Part shown: positions 21,021 to 34,028 of the stretch, one piece after another
Position numbering within the stretch: position 1 is the stretch's first letter
How the letters are laid out: the number at the start of each line of letters is the position of its first letter
Assembly: GCF_963576675.1 (NCBI RefSeq)
Contig: NC_088915.1
Location: forward strand, 749,001 to 813,000
Reading direction: 5' to 3'
Length of the DNA: 64,000 nt
Source: Euphorbia lathyris
Taxonomy: Eukaryota; Streptophyta; Magnoliopsida; Malpighiales; Euphorbiaceae
Notes under the pieces: model-generated
Databases searched by the model: none
The model's input: only the letters and a program-made list of their open reading frames with translations
Told to the model about the DNA's origin: nothing
Made by a program: the position numbers and the translations under genes

Positions 21021-22900
21021 TTAAAATCAAAATCCTATCAATTCAATTAGAGACCTTATCAATTCAATGTGCAAGTGAAAATATAACATTATCAATTCAA
21101 TTCAATTGAACCATAAAATCAAAATCCTATCAATTCAATTAGAGACACTACCTATGAGACTATCAATTCAATTTAATAAAAATCCCAAAAATTAAAACAC
21201 TAAAAGACAACAAAATGGGTATGCGTCAAAAGGTTAATTTGGAAACCAAATACGGTTGTATGAAAAACAAGTGCATTACATGCCATGTGACGGCATACTT
21301 GAGGCATAAAATAAGACGCAATGGCGACATACGGGGTATGTGCCAAGGTTAACTTGTACTCTTCTGGGCACTCATACCAAATCAGAAGAGAAAAAAATGC
21401 TATCCCTGGTTGCAGAACTAGGCCGGCCAAATTCTAGCACTGATATCTTAGAAGGCTACAAGTATATTGAGGTTTATAATTACTAATTTGTTGTTTGTGT
21501 TAATTTCTCCCTCCTACTTGTTAAATTTGCATTGTTTAAAGGAAAATGAAAAGTTTTGTTTTGGAAAGTTTGTTCTTATTGATTGAGCTTATAATGGTGT
21601 TAAAATATCATGGTCAAATGTCTTTCTCAAATGCTATTTGTTTTTTGATCAGTTTACAACACTAATTAAGAGCTAATCATTAAGATATCCACGTATCAAC
21701 AACCTCCTATGTAGTTGTTGGATGACACACGTTAGAGTTTCAAAAATCATAATTCATATTAGAAGAACAATAATATGTGAGAGTTTCTGTATGGGACAGT
21801 AATTTGCACGCCATTTTAATGCAAAAAATTTGGCTTTGGTCGTCTATTAATTTGGATACATTCATGCATGTAGCAAAAGCAATTAAAGTTGGAAGAGAAA
21901 CAAGCAATTAGTGTGGGCACTGTCTAGGAGAATCCATATGAGAAGTTTAACAATAGTCTTTGATTCTACTTATGCTTAGTGTTGAATCTGTTTTCGTTAA
22001 GTCTGGTCTAATGGTTGTTTCCGGAGAATCTAAATTGTATATCTCAAAAAATGTAATTTAGCTGGTATACAATTTCATTTATATGTTGGTCATTCATTTT
22101 ATGATTCATTGCCAATAATGGAAATTATGTATGATTATAAATCCTTGTTGGCATTGCATTTCATGGCATCAACAATTTGCATCATTAGTAAAACAGGTTA
22201 AGAAAGCGTATGTCGTACGAATTTGTTATTTATTTATCCTTTTTCTTATAAATAACTCAAGAAAAGAGAAAGGAAATATGAGATAATAAGCATGTTGGTA
22301 TCTGATGTGCAAATCTTTAGATAAATAAATAAATATGATCTATTTTAAGTAAGTAAATAAACATGTCTAGTAGAGATACATAACACTTCCTGAAATATTG
22401 AAGTTAGGAAATAAACGTTTGCAAACAACTTCGGATGTATTGTTCAGAAAGTATTTACATCTAATCAAATGGTGTTTCACGGATCACCAAAAGTATTGAA
22501 TCTCCAAAGCTAGCTAGTTTATTCCACTCCAAAAACATTATTTAGCACGCAGTGAGTATTCTGTTCATGTTCCTTGATTTTGAAAGTACAAAGTTTAACC
22601 CGAAGTTTGTAGAATTTGAGATGTAACCAAATTTCATCACATGGAATATGAAATCAAAAGTAAAAGTGAGGACAAGAAGTGGAAATTGTTGGTGAATTGA
22701 GTATCTCCAAATAATGCAATAAACTTCTTGCTTTTTGCTTTTGTCACTTTTATCCAAATGTCAAAACAGACTGAATTGTGAAAACTAGAAATCTTGACTT
22801 AAACCACCAACCTCTTCCTATTCTATCAAAACTGCCTCTTCTAGTCCTAATTTCTAAAAATACTAAAAATCAATGAATACTAAGATTATTAAAATTTAAT
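21010..22900. other. Intergenic region with short tandem words
   Basis: 21010-21180 repeats a TATCAATTCAATTAGAGAC word four or more times. A 76-codon minus-strand frame (21200-21430) has a protein-like composition but I do not recognise it. The rest shows nothing. Confidence 0.35.
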
Positions 22901-22902
22901 AA

Positions 22903-22906
<4 letters not shown>

Positions 22907-22947
<41 letters not shown>
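22907..22947. repeat. (AT)n microsatellite
   Basis: About 20 uninterrupted AT units. Confidence 0.95.
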
Positions 22948-22949
<2 letters not shown>

Positions 22950-22951
<2 letters not shown>

Positions 22952-24097
22952 CTTGAAATGAATGTCATTTGTAACCAACACACCAATTCATCAATTCTGC
23001 ACAATCTCAAATCCTCCCATGGTCACTATTAGCACAAATAATAATGTTCAAAAAACAAGATCCAAGTTTAGTTTAAAGAGATTTGACATTCGAGATAATA
23101 TACCATTACTTGTTTAGTTTAAGCTCCTAGAAGTGTGATTGGTAGGAAATGAGATTATAATTTGTTCCTCATTAACTAAAACATTTCTTCTTCAAACCTA
23201 AATTTAGTTAAAACTACCATCCATCTTAAAGGAACATATCCAAGTTTAATCTAAATTAATTTTGTTTTGTTTAATCTAAATTCAACTAACGACGTCTGTC
23301 TCTCTTTCCTACTCACAATACTTACCGCTCTACTAGAGGCGCATCAACCTTTGCAAATATATCAATAGGAACAATAGATTATGATTTCAACAACTTCCCA
23401 AAATTATCATCAAACAATTATAAAAATATATTTGTTATTTTATTTACGATTTGTAAATTTAAATTTATTTAAAACAAAATATTAATATCACTATAAAAAT
23501 ATTAAAATATCCACCCGCGCGTACAATACTAGTTTAATCTAATAGCGTAAATTTTATTGACTAAACAAATAAATTACTTTCTTGTTGTGCATCATAATGA
23601 GTTAACTGATTATTATAGTTTAAGAATCTCAGTTTTGCATTCTAATATTTCCATTACGGAGAAAATTGCAGCACTTCGTCCAATTAAGGAGAAAATTCTC
23701 CTTTCCTTTACGTTGTTAAGATGCTTTTTTGGTGGATGAAGCGTAATAAGAATCATCTATGGAATTGTTCATGGAATTCACATTGAAGCCAATTCCTACA
23801 GAAACATTGTGTTATTATAGCAGCTAAACTTTCATGCAGAAAGTTTAGTCTTGAATATTAGGGGTTGATTTTTTTTTTTTTTTTTTTTTTGTGAAATAGG
23901 AAGTTTATGAATAGGGATATTGATAGCAAATTTAAATTAAAAAAAAAAAAACCTTAAGATCTTGAAGCAAAGCAAGCTTTTTAAATTTTGTGTTTTGTGA
24001 AGCTTAAGTTTTCAAGAGTAGATATCTCTAATGTCTCCTTACATGTGTATGCCTTTTAAAGTTGAAGTCTATACAAGCATGGACTTAAAATTATGAA
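22950..24097. other. AT-rich intergenic region
   Basis: Poly-T at 23867-23890 and poly-A at 23939-23951. No gene recognised. Confidence 0.4.
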
Positions 24098-24590
24098 TTT
24101 TTTTATATCCATTTGGATAACAAGAAAACAGATAACAAGACACATCCTTTGAATTGTCAAAACACTAGATAATGAATTTGGTGGTTGCATTTGAATTTTT
24201 GAATTGTCAATACACTAGATAATGATAGTTGTTTATTAAATTTTGATTGGACTTTGTTATGCAGTTATCTTATTATAGTGACTATTTTGACAAAGCTTGG
24301 GCTTATTTTTGTTTACATCATTTTTCACTCTACTTCATTATTATGATGATAATGACCAAATCCTTTACCAATGAACGGATTTGGTATTTATGTGTATTTT
24401 AACTTGATCTATTCAATTGCCAGTGAAGAAGTAATATAACATTGCACTCTTGCACTCAAACTGAGTATAAATCCATTGTTAGTTTTATTGTTGTATTCTC
24501 AATTTGGTGTTCTTTATCATATTGTTAATTATATTTTTGTATACTTGAAAGAAGCGTGTAATTGGTATATGATAACATGAGCTTGGGCTT
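24098..24590 (+). repeat. Dispersed repeat, copy related to 53760-54135
   Basis: Shared words include AATTGTCAAAACACTAGATA, GATTGGACTTTGTTATGC, GAACGGATTTGGTATT and AGAAGCGTGTAA in the same order. An unnamed repeat family of at least 400 bp. Confidence 0.65.
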
Positions 24591-24769
24591 ATTTTTGTGT
24601 TCATCATTTTTCACTTAGTTAATTACAAGAGTGCCTTTAGATATAAAGTAAATCTATTATACTCTAATACCCCCTTCATTGAATTTGGGACAAACGTATT
24701 CTTGCCAGTATTGCCAGAGCGGTGGGAATTCCTATCTGGTTTGATCAAAACAGGCCAGCATGCTAATTT

Positions 24770-25025
24770 CTATCCGGTTTGCCAGGACTCGAACCCTCAA
24801 ATGTTTGGTCGACGTCTGATGCTCATTGGGCTTACAGCGTGCACAACACAGGCTCATCCCGCCATGTGTTTTTTATTCCACAAATCTGAGGTTGCCAGGA
24901 CTCGAACCCTCGACCGTTTGGTCCCAGAGGCTCTGATACCATGTCATGGAACAGATTGAACTAAAAACTCGAACTGATAGTTAAGGCCCAATCATATATC
25001 TTATATTAATTTCTGACAGTCAGGT
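24770..25025 (-). repeat. Dispersed repeat with tRNA-like words (copy 2, reverse)
   Basis: Reverse complement of the 6985-7190 unit, with GGCTCTGATACCATG and GGACTCGAACCCTCGACC. A partial second copy of the CGAACCCTC word sits at 24788. This explains the forward open frame seen here. Confidence 0.55.
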
Positions 25026-25084
25026 GGCATGTAATGTACTTGTTTTTCATAAATACGTTGTTGTGATGCCCCTATTTTGATTCC

Positions 25085-25445
25085 AAATTAACCTTTCCCT
25101 CATAGCGTAAGTATTTCAAACTGTGTCGTTCTTGTAGTGGATGCATAGACACATACTCCAACTGGTTGCCTCCCTATTGTGTGCATCAGAGCAGTTTCAT
25201 TCTGGGCCACCTACAACGTCCATCTAACCATGTGAACTCATAATCCGCTTCTTTCGCAATCCATTATATACTCGAATGCAATTTTCAACCAACCTCCACA
25301 ACAACCATGATCATTGATGCTAGCGTCCACCAACTGTTGTGCAGATAGCAGTAATTGTCCATCAACACCCAGAATTGCCTTGGTTTCTCACGGGTGTGAC
25401 AGCTCCATATTCTCGCCAGTTGATATGATTAGGAATTAGCTGCCT
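25085..25445 (-). pseudogene. Papain-like (C1A) cysteine protease relic
   Basis: Read on the minus strand, three conserved blocks appear in the right order but different frames: PNHINWREYGAVTPVRNQGN at about 25380-25435, LLSAQQLVDASINDHGCCGG at about 25285-25350, and ALMHTIGRQPVGVCVYAS at about 25130-25195. They match the mature domain start, the Gly-rich CxGG region and the segment before the catalytic His. The catalytic CWAF block is lost: a stop follows NSGC and a deletion joins it directly to the next block. No long ORF remains. Confidence 0.75.
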
Positions 25446-26228
25446 CTTTTGTTCCATATTAAAAACATGGAGAAAAAAACACTTTGAATTAGACTCATAT
25501 AATTACTTTGTATGTGACTAATACTATACATTCAAATAAATTATTATTTGTTAGTCATATTAAAAACTAATCTATTTTTCATCAAAACTAAAATAAAATA
25601 ATACGTCTTTATTATTTCAAATAATAATAAAAAACAGAAACTATAAAACAAAAATAGAATTTCTATACTTACATGTGTATGATGAGCCATACCTTTCTTC
25701 GGCCATGGGAGATGAGAAAAAAAACGTAGTCGTAGAGAAAACAAAGATATGCAAGAACTTACAAAAGCCATACTCACCTTCTGTGCTTTTTGAATGCTTC
25801 GACAGTAATCTTCAGACCATTGCAAGTGAATCAATTAAGGAACCAAAACATCAAGAACAACCAAGTCGACATATATTGAAGTGGTAAACTGCAGTACCTC
25901 AGGGAAGAATCAATTTCTCCCAAAACGAAGATGAAAGTGAAAATTAGATTGAGGAGGCTGAGAATGGTAAGATGCCAAGAGACGAGTAGTAAAAAAAGAG
26001 TGTAACGAAACCCTAGAGTAGAGATGAAAATGACAAAGATGCCATTATAAAGTAAAATGGTTTTGTTTTTTTATGGAGGCATCTTTATGATGGCATCTTG
26101 TGAGGATTGTAATACGTGTATAAAAGGGACAGGTTTCTCCCTCAAAAATACAAATTGATGTGTAAAGAAAGAAAATTAAAATTTGCTGTGAAGTAAACAG
26201 CTCTGCGAGAAAGAAGAGAAGCCTAACT
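25446..26228. other. Gene-like leader sequence of unknown origin
   Basis: On the minus strand 25990-26050 contains CTCTAGGGTTTCGTTACAC, the look of a plant 5' UTR, and donor-like AAGGTGAGTATGG lies near 25765. On the plus strand GTATAAAAGGGACAG (about 26117) looks like a TATA box, with the first ATG at 26229. An inverted pair (AAGATGCCATTATAAAG and its complement) spans 26036-26100. No complete gene can be assembled. Confidence 0.3.
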
Positions 26229-26362
26229 ATGCCGTCCTTGAAGAGAGGAACTTCTGCTGCTGCGACTCCTGTTGAGGAAGAGAATGAGAAGGAGAGAGAT
26301 ATAGAGCTAAGTCTTCAATGTAGGGTTTTAAATTATTTAGGGTTTTTTTATTTTAGGGATTT
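26229..26362 (+). pseudogene. Short gene-start fragment, unrecognised
   Basis: ATG at 26229 opens about 30 codons of protein-like, acidic sequence (SLKRGTSAAATPVEEENEKE) and then runs into low-complexity AT-rich DNA. It follows a TATA-like element by about 110 bases. It could be a first exon whose remainder is lost. Confidence 0.25.
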
Positions 26363-26720
26363 TTATTAAATTTAATTGATAGTATGATAGTTAGGGTCTC
26401 CAATGGAATTGATAGGGGTTTTGATTTTAGGGTTCAATTGAATTGATTGAATTGAATTGATAATGTGATATTTTTAGGGTTCAATTGAATTTATGATATC
26501 TAGTTTAGGGGTTTTAATGAAATTGATAATATGTTAAATTTTAGAGGTTATGATCAAATTGAATTGATAATGTGATATTTAACGATTTTGTTAAGAGGTT
26601 TTAATTTGAAATATGATATTTACGTGTTTTGATTAAATTGAATTGATAATATGTTCAATTTTTAGGGGTTTTGATCGAATTGAATTTTGTAATGTTTTTT
26701 AGAATATGACATCAAAAAGG
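26363..26720. repeat. Degenerate tandem repeat with a TTTAGGGTTCAATTGAATTG word
   Basis: Five or more imperfect units of about 60-90 bp, each with GATAATGTGATAT-type and TTTAGGGGTTTTGAT-type words. Confidence 0.55.
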
Positions 26721-26811
26721 GGTAAATTGCCACATGTTATGTATTCGTTTTGTAATGGTTTTTTTATTTTTATAAACATGCTAAATAACTTTTAACTTTT
26801 TTTTCTTACAT

Positions 26812-26851
26812 GGTCAAGCCCCTCTGAGGTTTAGGTCCTAGCTCGGGCACT
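26812..26851. repeat. hAT-type terminal sequence
   Basis: CCCCTCTGAGGTTTAGGTCC followed by GGGCACTG resembles the hAT terminus at 17790-17828. It ends 11 bases before the start codon of the F-box gene at 26863. Confidence 0.5.
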
Positions 26852-26862
26852 GTTCAATTGTA

Positions 26863-27877
26863 ATGAAAAATCTGGATTTACAGAGGAAAGAAAACATTGA
26901 TAATGTTCAAATGTTCAAATGGTCTTCATCTTCTTCTTCTTCCCGGTGGGAGAATCTAAATCCGGAAATACTAGCACTCATACTCGCTCGAATCCCTATA
27001 GAAGAAAGGGTAGGACTCGTTTCGTTGGTCTGCAAAAATTGGTTAGCATGCATTTGGGGACCTTATTGCTGGTCAAAAATCAACATCCAGAACTGGTGCC
27101 GGAAACGGGAACGTTCTGTCGAGGATGTTGACTTGGTGGCACATAAGCTTATGAACCGCAATAGAGGTTCATTTCGGTTGCTCTCTGCCTTCAAGCTTGG
27201 AAATCGAGGCTTCATTTCCGCTGCTAACTGGTAATTGATTATAAATGTTTTCCTATTTTTTGTGCTATTTCAATGTTTAATAATGGTTTCTTTGATACAT
27301 ATCACTGTAGAGAGTATAGTTATCGGTATTGAGATGTCTGAAAATCCATTTGAATTTAACTTTCCTTAAGTTTCATATTTGAACATAGACATTTGATTTA
27401 CATACATGAATCTATCTATATGTTTTCTGTATCCGTAGGGGGAAAAACCTAAAAGTGCTGGAAATTCCAATGAGTGAAGTGACAGATAAAATGGTGGAAA
27501 GACATGTTGATTCACTGGTGAATTTAAGTGTTTTAGACATTAGTTATTGTTTGAATATCACAAGCAAAGGGATTGGAGTATTTGGGAAAAACTGCAAAGG
27601 CCTAACTGAGCTAAGAAGAAACTTCAGATTTGTCATGCTTAATGAAATTGATAATAGTGAGGCTATGGTGATAGCAAGTACAATGTCGGGTCTAAAGAAA
27701 CTTGATATGTGTTTTGGGACTTTTGAAGAAGTTGGTCTTCAAGCCATACTTACTAATTGCAAGGCTCTTTCACATCTCAACATTCAAGGGTCTTGGAATG
27801 TGAATCTGGAAGGTGACGTTTTGGATAAGTGTTTGAAGCTTGAGTTTTTCAGTGAGAAAATATTTTTTAAGCAGTAG
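26863..27877 (+). CDS. SKIP1-like F-box/LRR protein, copy 1
   Basis: Two exons, 26863-27230 and 27439-27877, join in phase to give 268 codons before the stop. The intron is 208 bp with ACTG|GTAATT and CCGTAG|GGGG; the split codon restores a Trp. An F-box lies at residues about 28-70 (RWENLNPEILALILARIPIE, then GLVSLVCKNWL). LRRs follow (LVNLSVLDISYCLNITSKGI; GLKKLDMCFG; ALSHLNIQGSWN). F-box proteins of this type recruit substrates to SCF ubiquitin ligases; the target is unknown. Compared with the copy at 46237-47604 it lacks the acidic C-terminal tail, so the end has been shortened. The start codon is 11 bases from a hAT-like terminus, so the original promoter may be lost. Confidence 0.8.
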
Positions 27878-30800
27878 CAATATTGAATTGGAAATGCATT
27901 TGAGAGACATCTTCTAGATTGAGCTCTTCAAATCATGTATTCTGATGATGAATGCAATACAAAAGATGGTTGTACCTTTGATGCATATTTTCCATAGGTG
28001 AAATGTATATTTGAAACTCTCATGAATTTATTTTTTATTGATTAAATTATTTATCTGTCAAATGGATACATTGAGCCTTTGATCAGTTATTTTTAAACAT
28101 ATCAAGTTTTTAATATTTTGTTGAGAACTGTTTTCTCAAACAAAAACTACCTCTTTCCTTTCTTCTCTTTTTTTACTTACTATTTTGTGTCAAAGTCTTC
28201 AAGTCTTGCTCTTTTTTGTGGATCTACTTTGGGCCTCTCGTCGGGTTAGGTTTATTGTATTGTTTATTATTATATTTTCGTTAGATCTCTTTATCCGTTT
28301 GAATTGTATCTAATCTCTATTATTCTGCTATTTATACTTTTTTGGATTTAGCAAGAGCGGAAACCATTTATTTTATACTTGGATCAATATATATGCCTGA
28401 TTGCAACAGAAGAAAGGACTCAGAGTCGAATGTTCGGAAGAGCCTAAATGATAAAGATTCGATTGCAGTTGTCTTTCTGCGGATTAGGGTTTAAATGAAA
28501 TATATGTACGTTATTGTTTTTTTGTATATTTTATACCTTTTATGGATTTTATTGCTTTTTGTAGTCGTTTTTGTTCCATTATGGATTTTGTAAGGTTTTT
28601 TACCTTTTCTGTTTGTTGTTATACTTGTTATTTTCGTGTTTAATGAAGATGTAGACATTTTCATAAAAAATAATAATTTGATAGATCATAGACTAAGAGG
28701 GAGTTTGTCTCCTGGTTTTAAAACCGTTGTTTGCTATTTCAGACTTAAAATGAGATATTGTAGTGTTTCCTTAAAAATAAAAAAACTGCAGCTGATTGCT
28801 ATCAGCAGTATATTGGAGCTTTTTTGAAAGGTAATTGTATTTATTTTAGAAGGCCACAATTGCCCTTTACGCAGAAAAGGAAAGAAATATCTGGGATAAG
28901 GTAATTCTTTATTGAAATTTGCTCGGGGGTAATAATGAATCAAGGTGGGTACTGAATTTTGGGCATCTCAAACTTCAATCAACTTGTATCTTCATATATG
29001 GGGCTAGTATTTCCAGAAAATATAAAGTTGGTTTGAAGTAACTTAATGAATATAACACCAATGAGGTCTACACATCTGTATATTGAAAATATCATTACGA
29101 GTTGTTGTTTGTAAATTTATATCGACTCTTTGTTGCCCTTAATAACTGGATGTAGCAAGTGCAAAAGCATCAAGGGGTGTTTCAAGTGAGAAAGATGGCT
29201 AATCATAATTTTACCAAATATTACTAATCAATCCGCTAACAGCAACAACAGTAAATAACAACACAAAATAGTAGATATAAACAGCTGAACAAAACGAACA
29301 CTATACCTTTGATCAATTATTTTTTAACATATAACTTACTGGTAGTAGATGTCTATTAAAAGCTAGAGATTCATGGTTTGAGTCCTTTAATATACAAATT
29401 TCAATTTTTTTTAGTAAAGTAAAGGTGGCTAGAAATATAACTGAAGCAACCATCTCCTACCTGGAAACGTGATCGGTTTGATTGAATGGGGCTGACCTGG
29501 TCATGGTAGTGTGGTTATGACAATTATGCTTAAATAACGTTCAAGAGGCTGATTTATCCCTTTAAGCAAGTCTGGGTATATTAATGCTTCAATTTCATGA
29601 TCATTGTGATATTCTCTTCTTCACATAACAATTAAAATTGCAAAACTCAAATAAAAATGATACAAAATTAACAAAGACAACCAAGAAAATCGAAAACTTA
29701 ATAGAAAATATACATTCACGGCTAAAAAAGAAATTACACTGGTAAAAATAAAAAACCTAATAGAACATGTGGGCAGTAACAGCAAATTGTTGAGAAGCCA
29801 TTATTAAAAAATACATTGAATAAGCCATATAGATGTAACCCCCGAATCCAAATAGATGATGTAATTGAAAATGACAACATACATAAATCAAACCATTGGT
29901 AAATCTAAGGTATAACCACATAAAAATAATACGGTGAGCTCATCAAGATGCATAGAATATAGACAGAAGCTGAAAGTAAGCAAGTACAAACTTTAAAAAG
30001 GAAATTATAAAAGTAGGAGAGGGATAAAAGAGTACATGATAGGTTTTAGAATTTACCTTTGTAAAGCAAAGTATATCAAAGGAACAAATGAGATGACTAA
30101 GTAATGGAAGCTAGATTCGATTTAAGATCAAGTTTTTCAAGGTAAACCCAAATGTAAACCAAAAAATTTGAAATAAATCAATTAGAATTTACAAAGAACA
30201 CTACTAAAATAAGAATTAAATTCAGTAAAAATATTGGTAAGCAAGTTCTGGCATTGCAACTGAAAAAATGATCCCAAGCTAACTCTGCTGCTTTAACTTC
30301 AATGACCAACAATATATCTATTTATCATAACTTGATTGTGATATTTGAGGTATATATACAGATGTTGCATTGTATTTCCTGGATTCTTCCATCTGCAGAA
30401 ACATAAAGAAAATAGCATGATGTAGCATAGCAATCATCCATTTGTAAATGTCCAATCAAACCAAAAAGTAAACTTCCTTAAGCAAATTTCACAAGTTCAT
30501 TTCAACCACTTCCAAGCAAATATAGCACATAACCTTACAATTTGATCTTGCTAATATACAACAACATAGGCCTAGTATCTTTTGGCCAACACGCTTTTAC
30601 GATGTTGTATAGTTTGACAGTTGATATTAAAAGAAAGTCCAAAATACTAGCATGTTCCAAATAATATAAAGCAAATCTATTTAATAACTACAATCACTTC
30701 TATCTCCGAGGCCATTACTAGACTAATTCCTAGACCGAGGGCTTCTTCATCATGGGGTTCAATAAAATTCCTTTAGTCATGTCAAACCTAATAAAGAGAC

Positions 30801-31116
30801 TTAGATTCTTACTTGAAGCTCTTTTTCTAATCCGACTAGTGGGAAAATGGTTGTTGACCAACTGCCTCCCATATTTAGAGATATTAAATAAACCTAACTT
30901 AGTTTGTCAAACATCTTTATTTGGATGTTTGAGGCTTACTTACTGCCATCAACTGAAGCAATAATAAACTAATTCTGTATAAGTATGAAAATGAACTCCA
31001 CCAATTCAAAAACCTTATAACTGAATTGATACCTGGTAAAGATGGGAGCCATGTCCAAAGGGCACTTGGAGTATCAGTTGGCAAGATAAAGTCAATTCAA
31101 AAACATTATAACTACT
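27878..31116. other. Long intergenic region
   Basis: AT-rich, without recognisable coding blocks or clear transposon ends. Simple open frames at 28636-28943 and 30752-30964 lack family signatures. Confidence 0.4.
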
Positions 31117-31812
31117 ATGACGACTCAATGTATGAAGCGAGACTATAACGGCCCTCGACTAGGTCGTGGAAAATAAATATGGACTGTTCATAAAAAGATG
31201 GTATGTCACGTTCTACGTTCATTATCTAGCACGAATATTGCAGCTCGTTTTGTGGTGTTTGCGAATCTCTAGGGGGACCAAGAAATTTAATATGTGGAAG
31301 CAAATGGGGTCTTGAATGCCTTAAACATGACACTCAGCCATCAACTAATGGTTATGAGGCAACTATCAACACCTATGTTGTTGGACACAGATTGTAAAAA
31401 TATCATGGAATGGATTAAGAGTAAAGGCAGACTGTAGCAAATGTTGCTTTCTTTATTATTCTTCCTATAATATTATTGCAACTTTCACACTGTCTCTCTT
31501 TACCCTTAATCTATTCCACCATATTTTTATAATCTGTGTCCAACAAAATAAGAGTGGATGGTTGCCTCATAACCACTATTTGATGGCTGAGTGCCATATT
31601 TAAGGCATTCAAGACCCCATTTGCTTCTACATAGACAACTTCTTGGTCCCCCTAGAGATTCGCAAACCCCACAAACCGAGCTGCAATATTCGTGCTAGAT
31701 AATGGATGTAGAACCTGACATACCATCTTTTTATGAACTATCCATATTTATTTTCCACGACCTAGTCGACGGCCGTTGAAATAGTCCCACTTTATACAAT
31801 GAGTCATCACTT
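31117..31812. repeat. Long inverted duplication (hairpin) with RNase H-like sequence
   Basis: Arms at about 31117-31447 and 31478-31812 are reverse complements, roughly 90% identical by eye, with a loop of only about 30 bases. Each arm, read away from the outer end, contains an RNase H-like fragment: GVLNALNM-LSHQ followed by LLDTDCKNIMEWIKSKGRL in the left arm, and the same with substitutions and stops in the right arm. A transcript across it would fold into a long double-stranded stem. No TIR/TSD signature of a known superfamily was found. Confidence 0.8.
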
Positions 31813-32050
31813 CCAAACATCTCAGCTCCATTGTACAAGGTTCTTCCAACCTTATCATGCAATGATATCTAAAAAAACAAACAAAACACAATAAAGATCT
31901 AGCACCTTAGAAGATAACACACAAATTGACCAATACATACCTCAACCTTATGTTGATTGTGGTCGTTTTGAACCAACAATTTATCCAACCCATTTGGGAA
32001 ATTGAATTTTGGATGGACATCATATGATTGATCATATGATGGAGAATCTC

Positions 32051-33646
32051 TGTTAGGATTGATATATCACTGTTGAGACTTGCATGTAAAAATGTCTTCT
32101 GTCCGACAGAAAGCTGATCTCACAAGCTTCATATATACAGATATCTGGACAGTTACATGGATCCGATGAAAAGTAGTTCATTAGGATTGGGGATCCGATT
32201 TGAGATAACAGGATGGGTAGATTCATCCTTGTCACCTGTTCATCTCATTGGTATTAATAGGTATAACTAATCCTCAGACTCAAATGAATATTAATTGGTA
32301 TTCTGGATTACGGAATGTGACACTTTGACTCTGGTGTAACACGATCCTTAACAGAGATGACTCTGGGGTGTGAACAGTAGACGTTGGCTATAACAGGAAG
32401 TGATTGCGGGATCGTTATATATTAGATTGAGCATTTATCACTCCCGATAAATGGGAGATACATCCAAGGATCGCTTGTGGAAGACTCGACTCTAAATCCT
32501 TACAAGGTGATAGCTTAAGACTTGAAATACAGATTTCACTTAACCTATCTATTTGAGTTGACTCGGCCTGTACAAGTAAAACGAACGTCTCGCTATATGT
32601 GACTTGACATCATCCATAGTCATAAGATTCAGTTCAAGGATGTAGTTGATAAAGGATCGAATTATACTGTAACTAATACGGAAAGGTTAACGACAGAATC
32701 AACCTGTCTTCTTATGGCTCTGGGGGAATGATTACGGACTTGCTAATCACATACTCTGTACATCATTCCGTTATGCAAAGATTAAATATAATTCTTTGAA
32801 AATTATTTAATAATGTTGCATACGGCTAGAAGCAATAAGAACCTAATGGGTCACACATAAGACTTGGAACCTAAAAGAGAGATAGATGTTAATTAATTGA
32901 TGGAAGCCCAATTGAGTCCAATCAGGCCCATGGATCATAGGGGGTCAAAATTCATGTAGTCAAAATACATGAATAATTAATTTGATTTTATTAATTCTAA
33001 TTAGATTATGATTATGAATTAAATTACTTAAGAGATAAATAAGTTAGGAGTTTTAATTATATTATAATACTCCTATTATTATCCAATAAGGTTATTATTA
33101 TTATCCTTAATATGTTAGACATATAATAAGATAATAATTAGGAATTCTATTCCGAATTGAATTCCTATTCAGTAACCTAATTCTATCTAACTAGGGATTA
33201 GATACAAGAGATTATAAATACCCCCTCCTTCAGGATTTTCGAAATCCAAGTGTGCAAACCCTAGAGAGATTTTCAAAATCCACCCTAGTGCAAGAGAGAG
33301 AAAATTCGACCCCTAGTTCGAGGACGAGATTTCTCTACGGCTTCCTATCGATCAATTGATTTCATCTGTTTCTTTTATCCTTGATCTTGTGTTGATTAAT
33401 TAGAGGCAATCTACTTTGGTTGCTATTCAACGGTTCATTCTAAATTAATCTTCCCGTGTTTTATTTCGTGCTTGGGAACTCGAAGAAGAGTTGTGGGCAC
33501 TTCATTAACAACGGTAGATTGATCATCAAAAGGTAATTCTTCTTATCTCTCTTTATATGAAATAACAATTAACAGATCATAAGGTTAATGGAAATAGGTT
33601 AAAAAATTTATATTTCCGCTGCTATACCTTAGCCTAATTTCCTACA
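32051..33646 (+). repeat. 5' LTR, lacking the first ~260 bp
   Basis: 1596 bp from TGTTAGGATTG to CCTACA. It aligns with 39900-41494 throughout with scattered substitutions. The 261 bp that begin the 3' LTR (39639-39899) have no counterpart, although the target duplication abuts this shortened end. Confidence 0.8.
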
Positions 33647-33661
33647 GTTGTATCAGAGCCA
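33647..33661 (+). promoter_or_regulatory. Primer-binding site of the Angela-like element
   Basis: TTGTATCAGAGCCA directly after the LTR; one mismatch to the complement of the initiator-Met tRNA 3' end (TGGTATCAGAGCC). Confidence 0.8.
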
Positions 33662-34028
33662 TCGTTAAATCCGTTATTTCATATATGAAAATTTAGAAGT
33701 TTTTCAATAGGATTGAATAAATATTTATAGTTAGGATTAATTAACAAATTGTTTTGATTAATTAATTCTAAAGATAAATAAGTTTTAATTAATTGTTAAT
33801 TAAAATAGATTATGCGTATGTTCCTAGTTATTTTGGTTGATAATCATTATAACAAAATCTATTAGTTTTATAGTTAGATTGATAAAATCAGTTTTATTAA
33901 TTCTAAAGATAAAACGGAAATCTATAGTAGGTTTTCCTATTTTCTGAAAATCGTTTTAAAACCGTTTTAGAACTGATATATATATATATATATTTAAAAT
34001 TGTTATTATAAAAAAAATAAATAAATAC

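Noticed and set aside
24597..24959. 120-codon plus-strand frame
   Set aside because: Its second half is the reverse copy of the dispersed repeat at 6985-7190; no protein family recognised.
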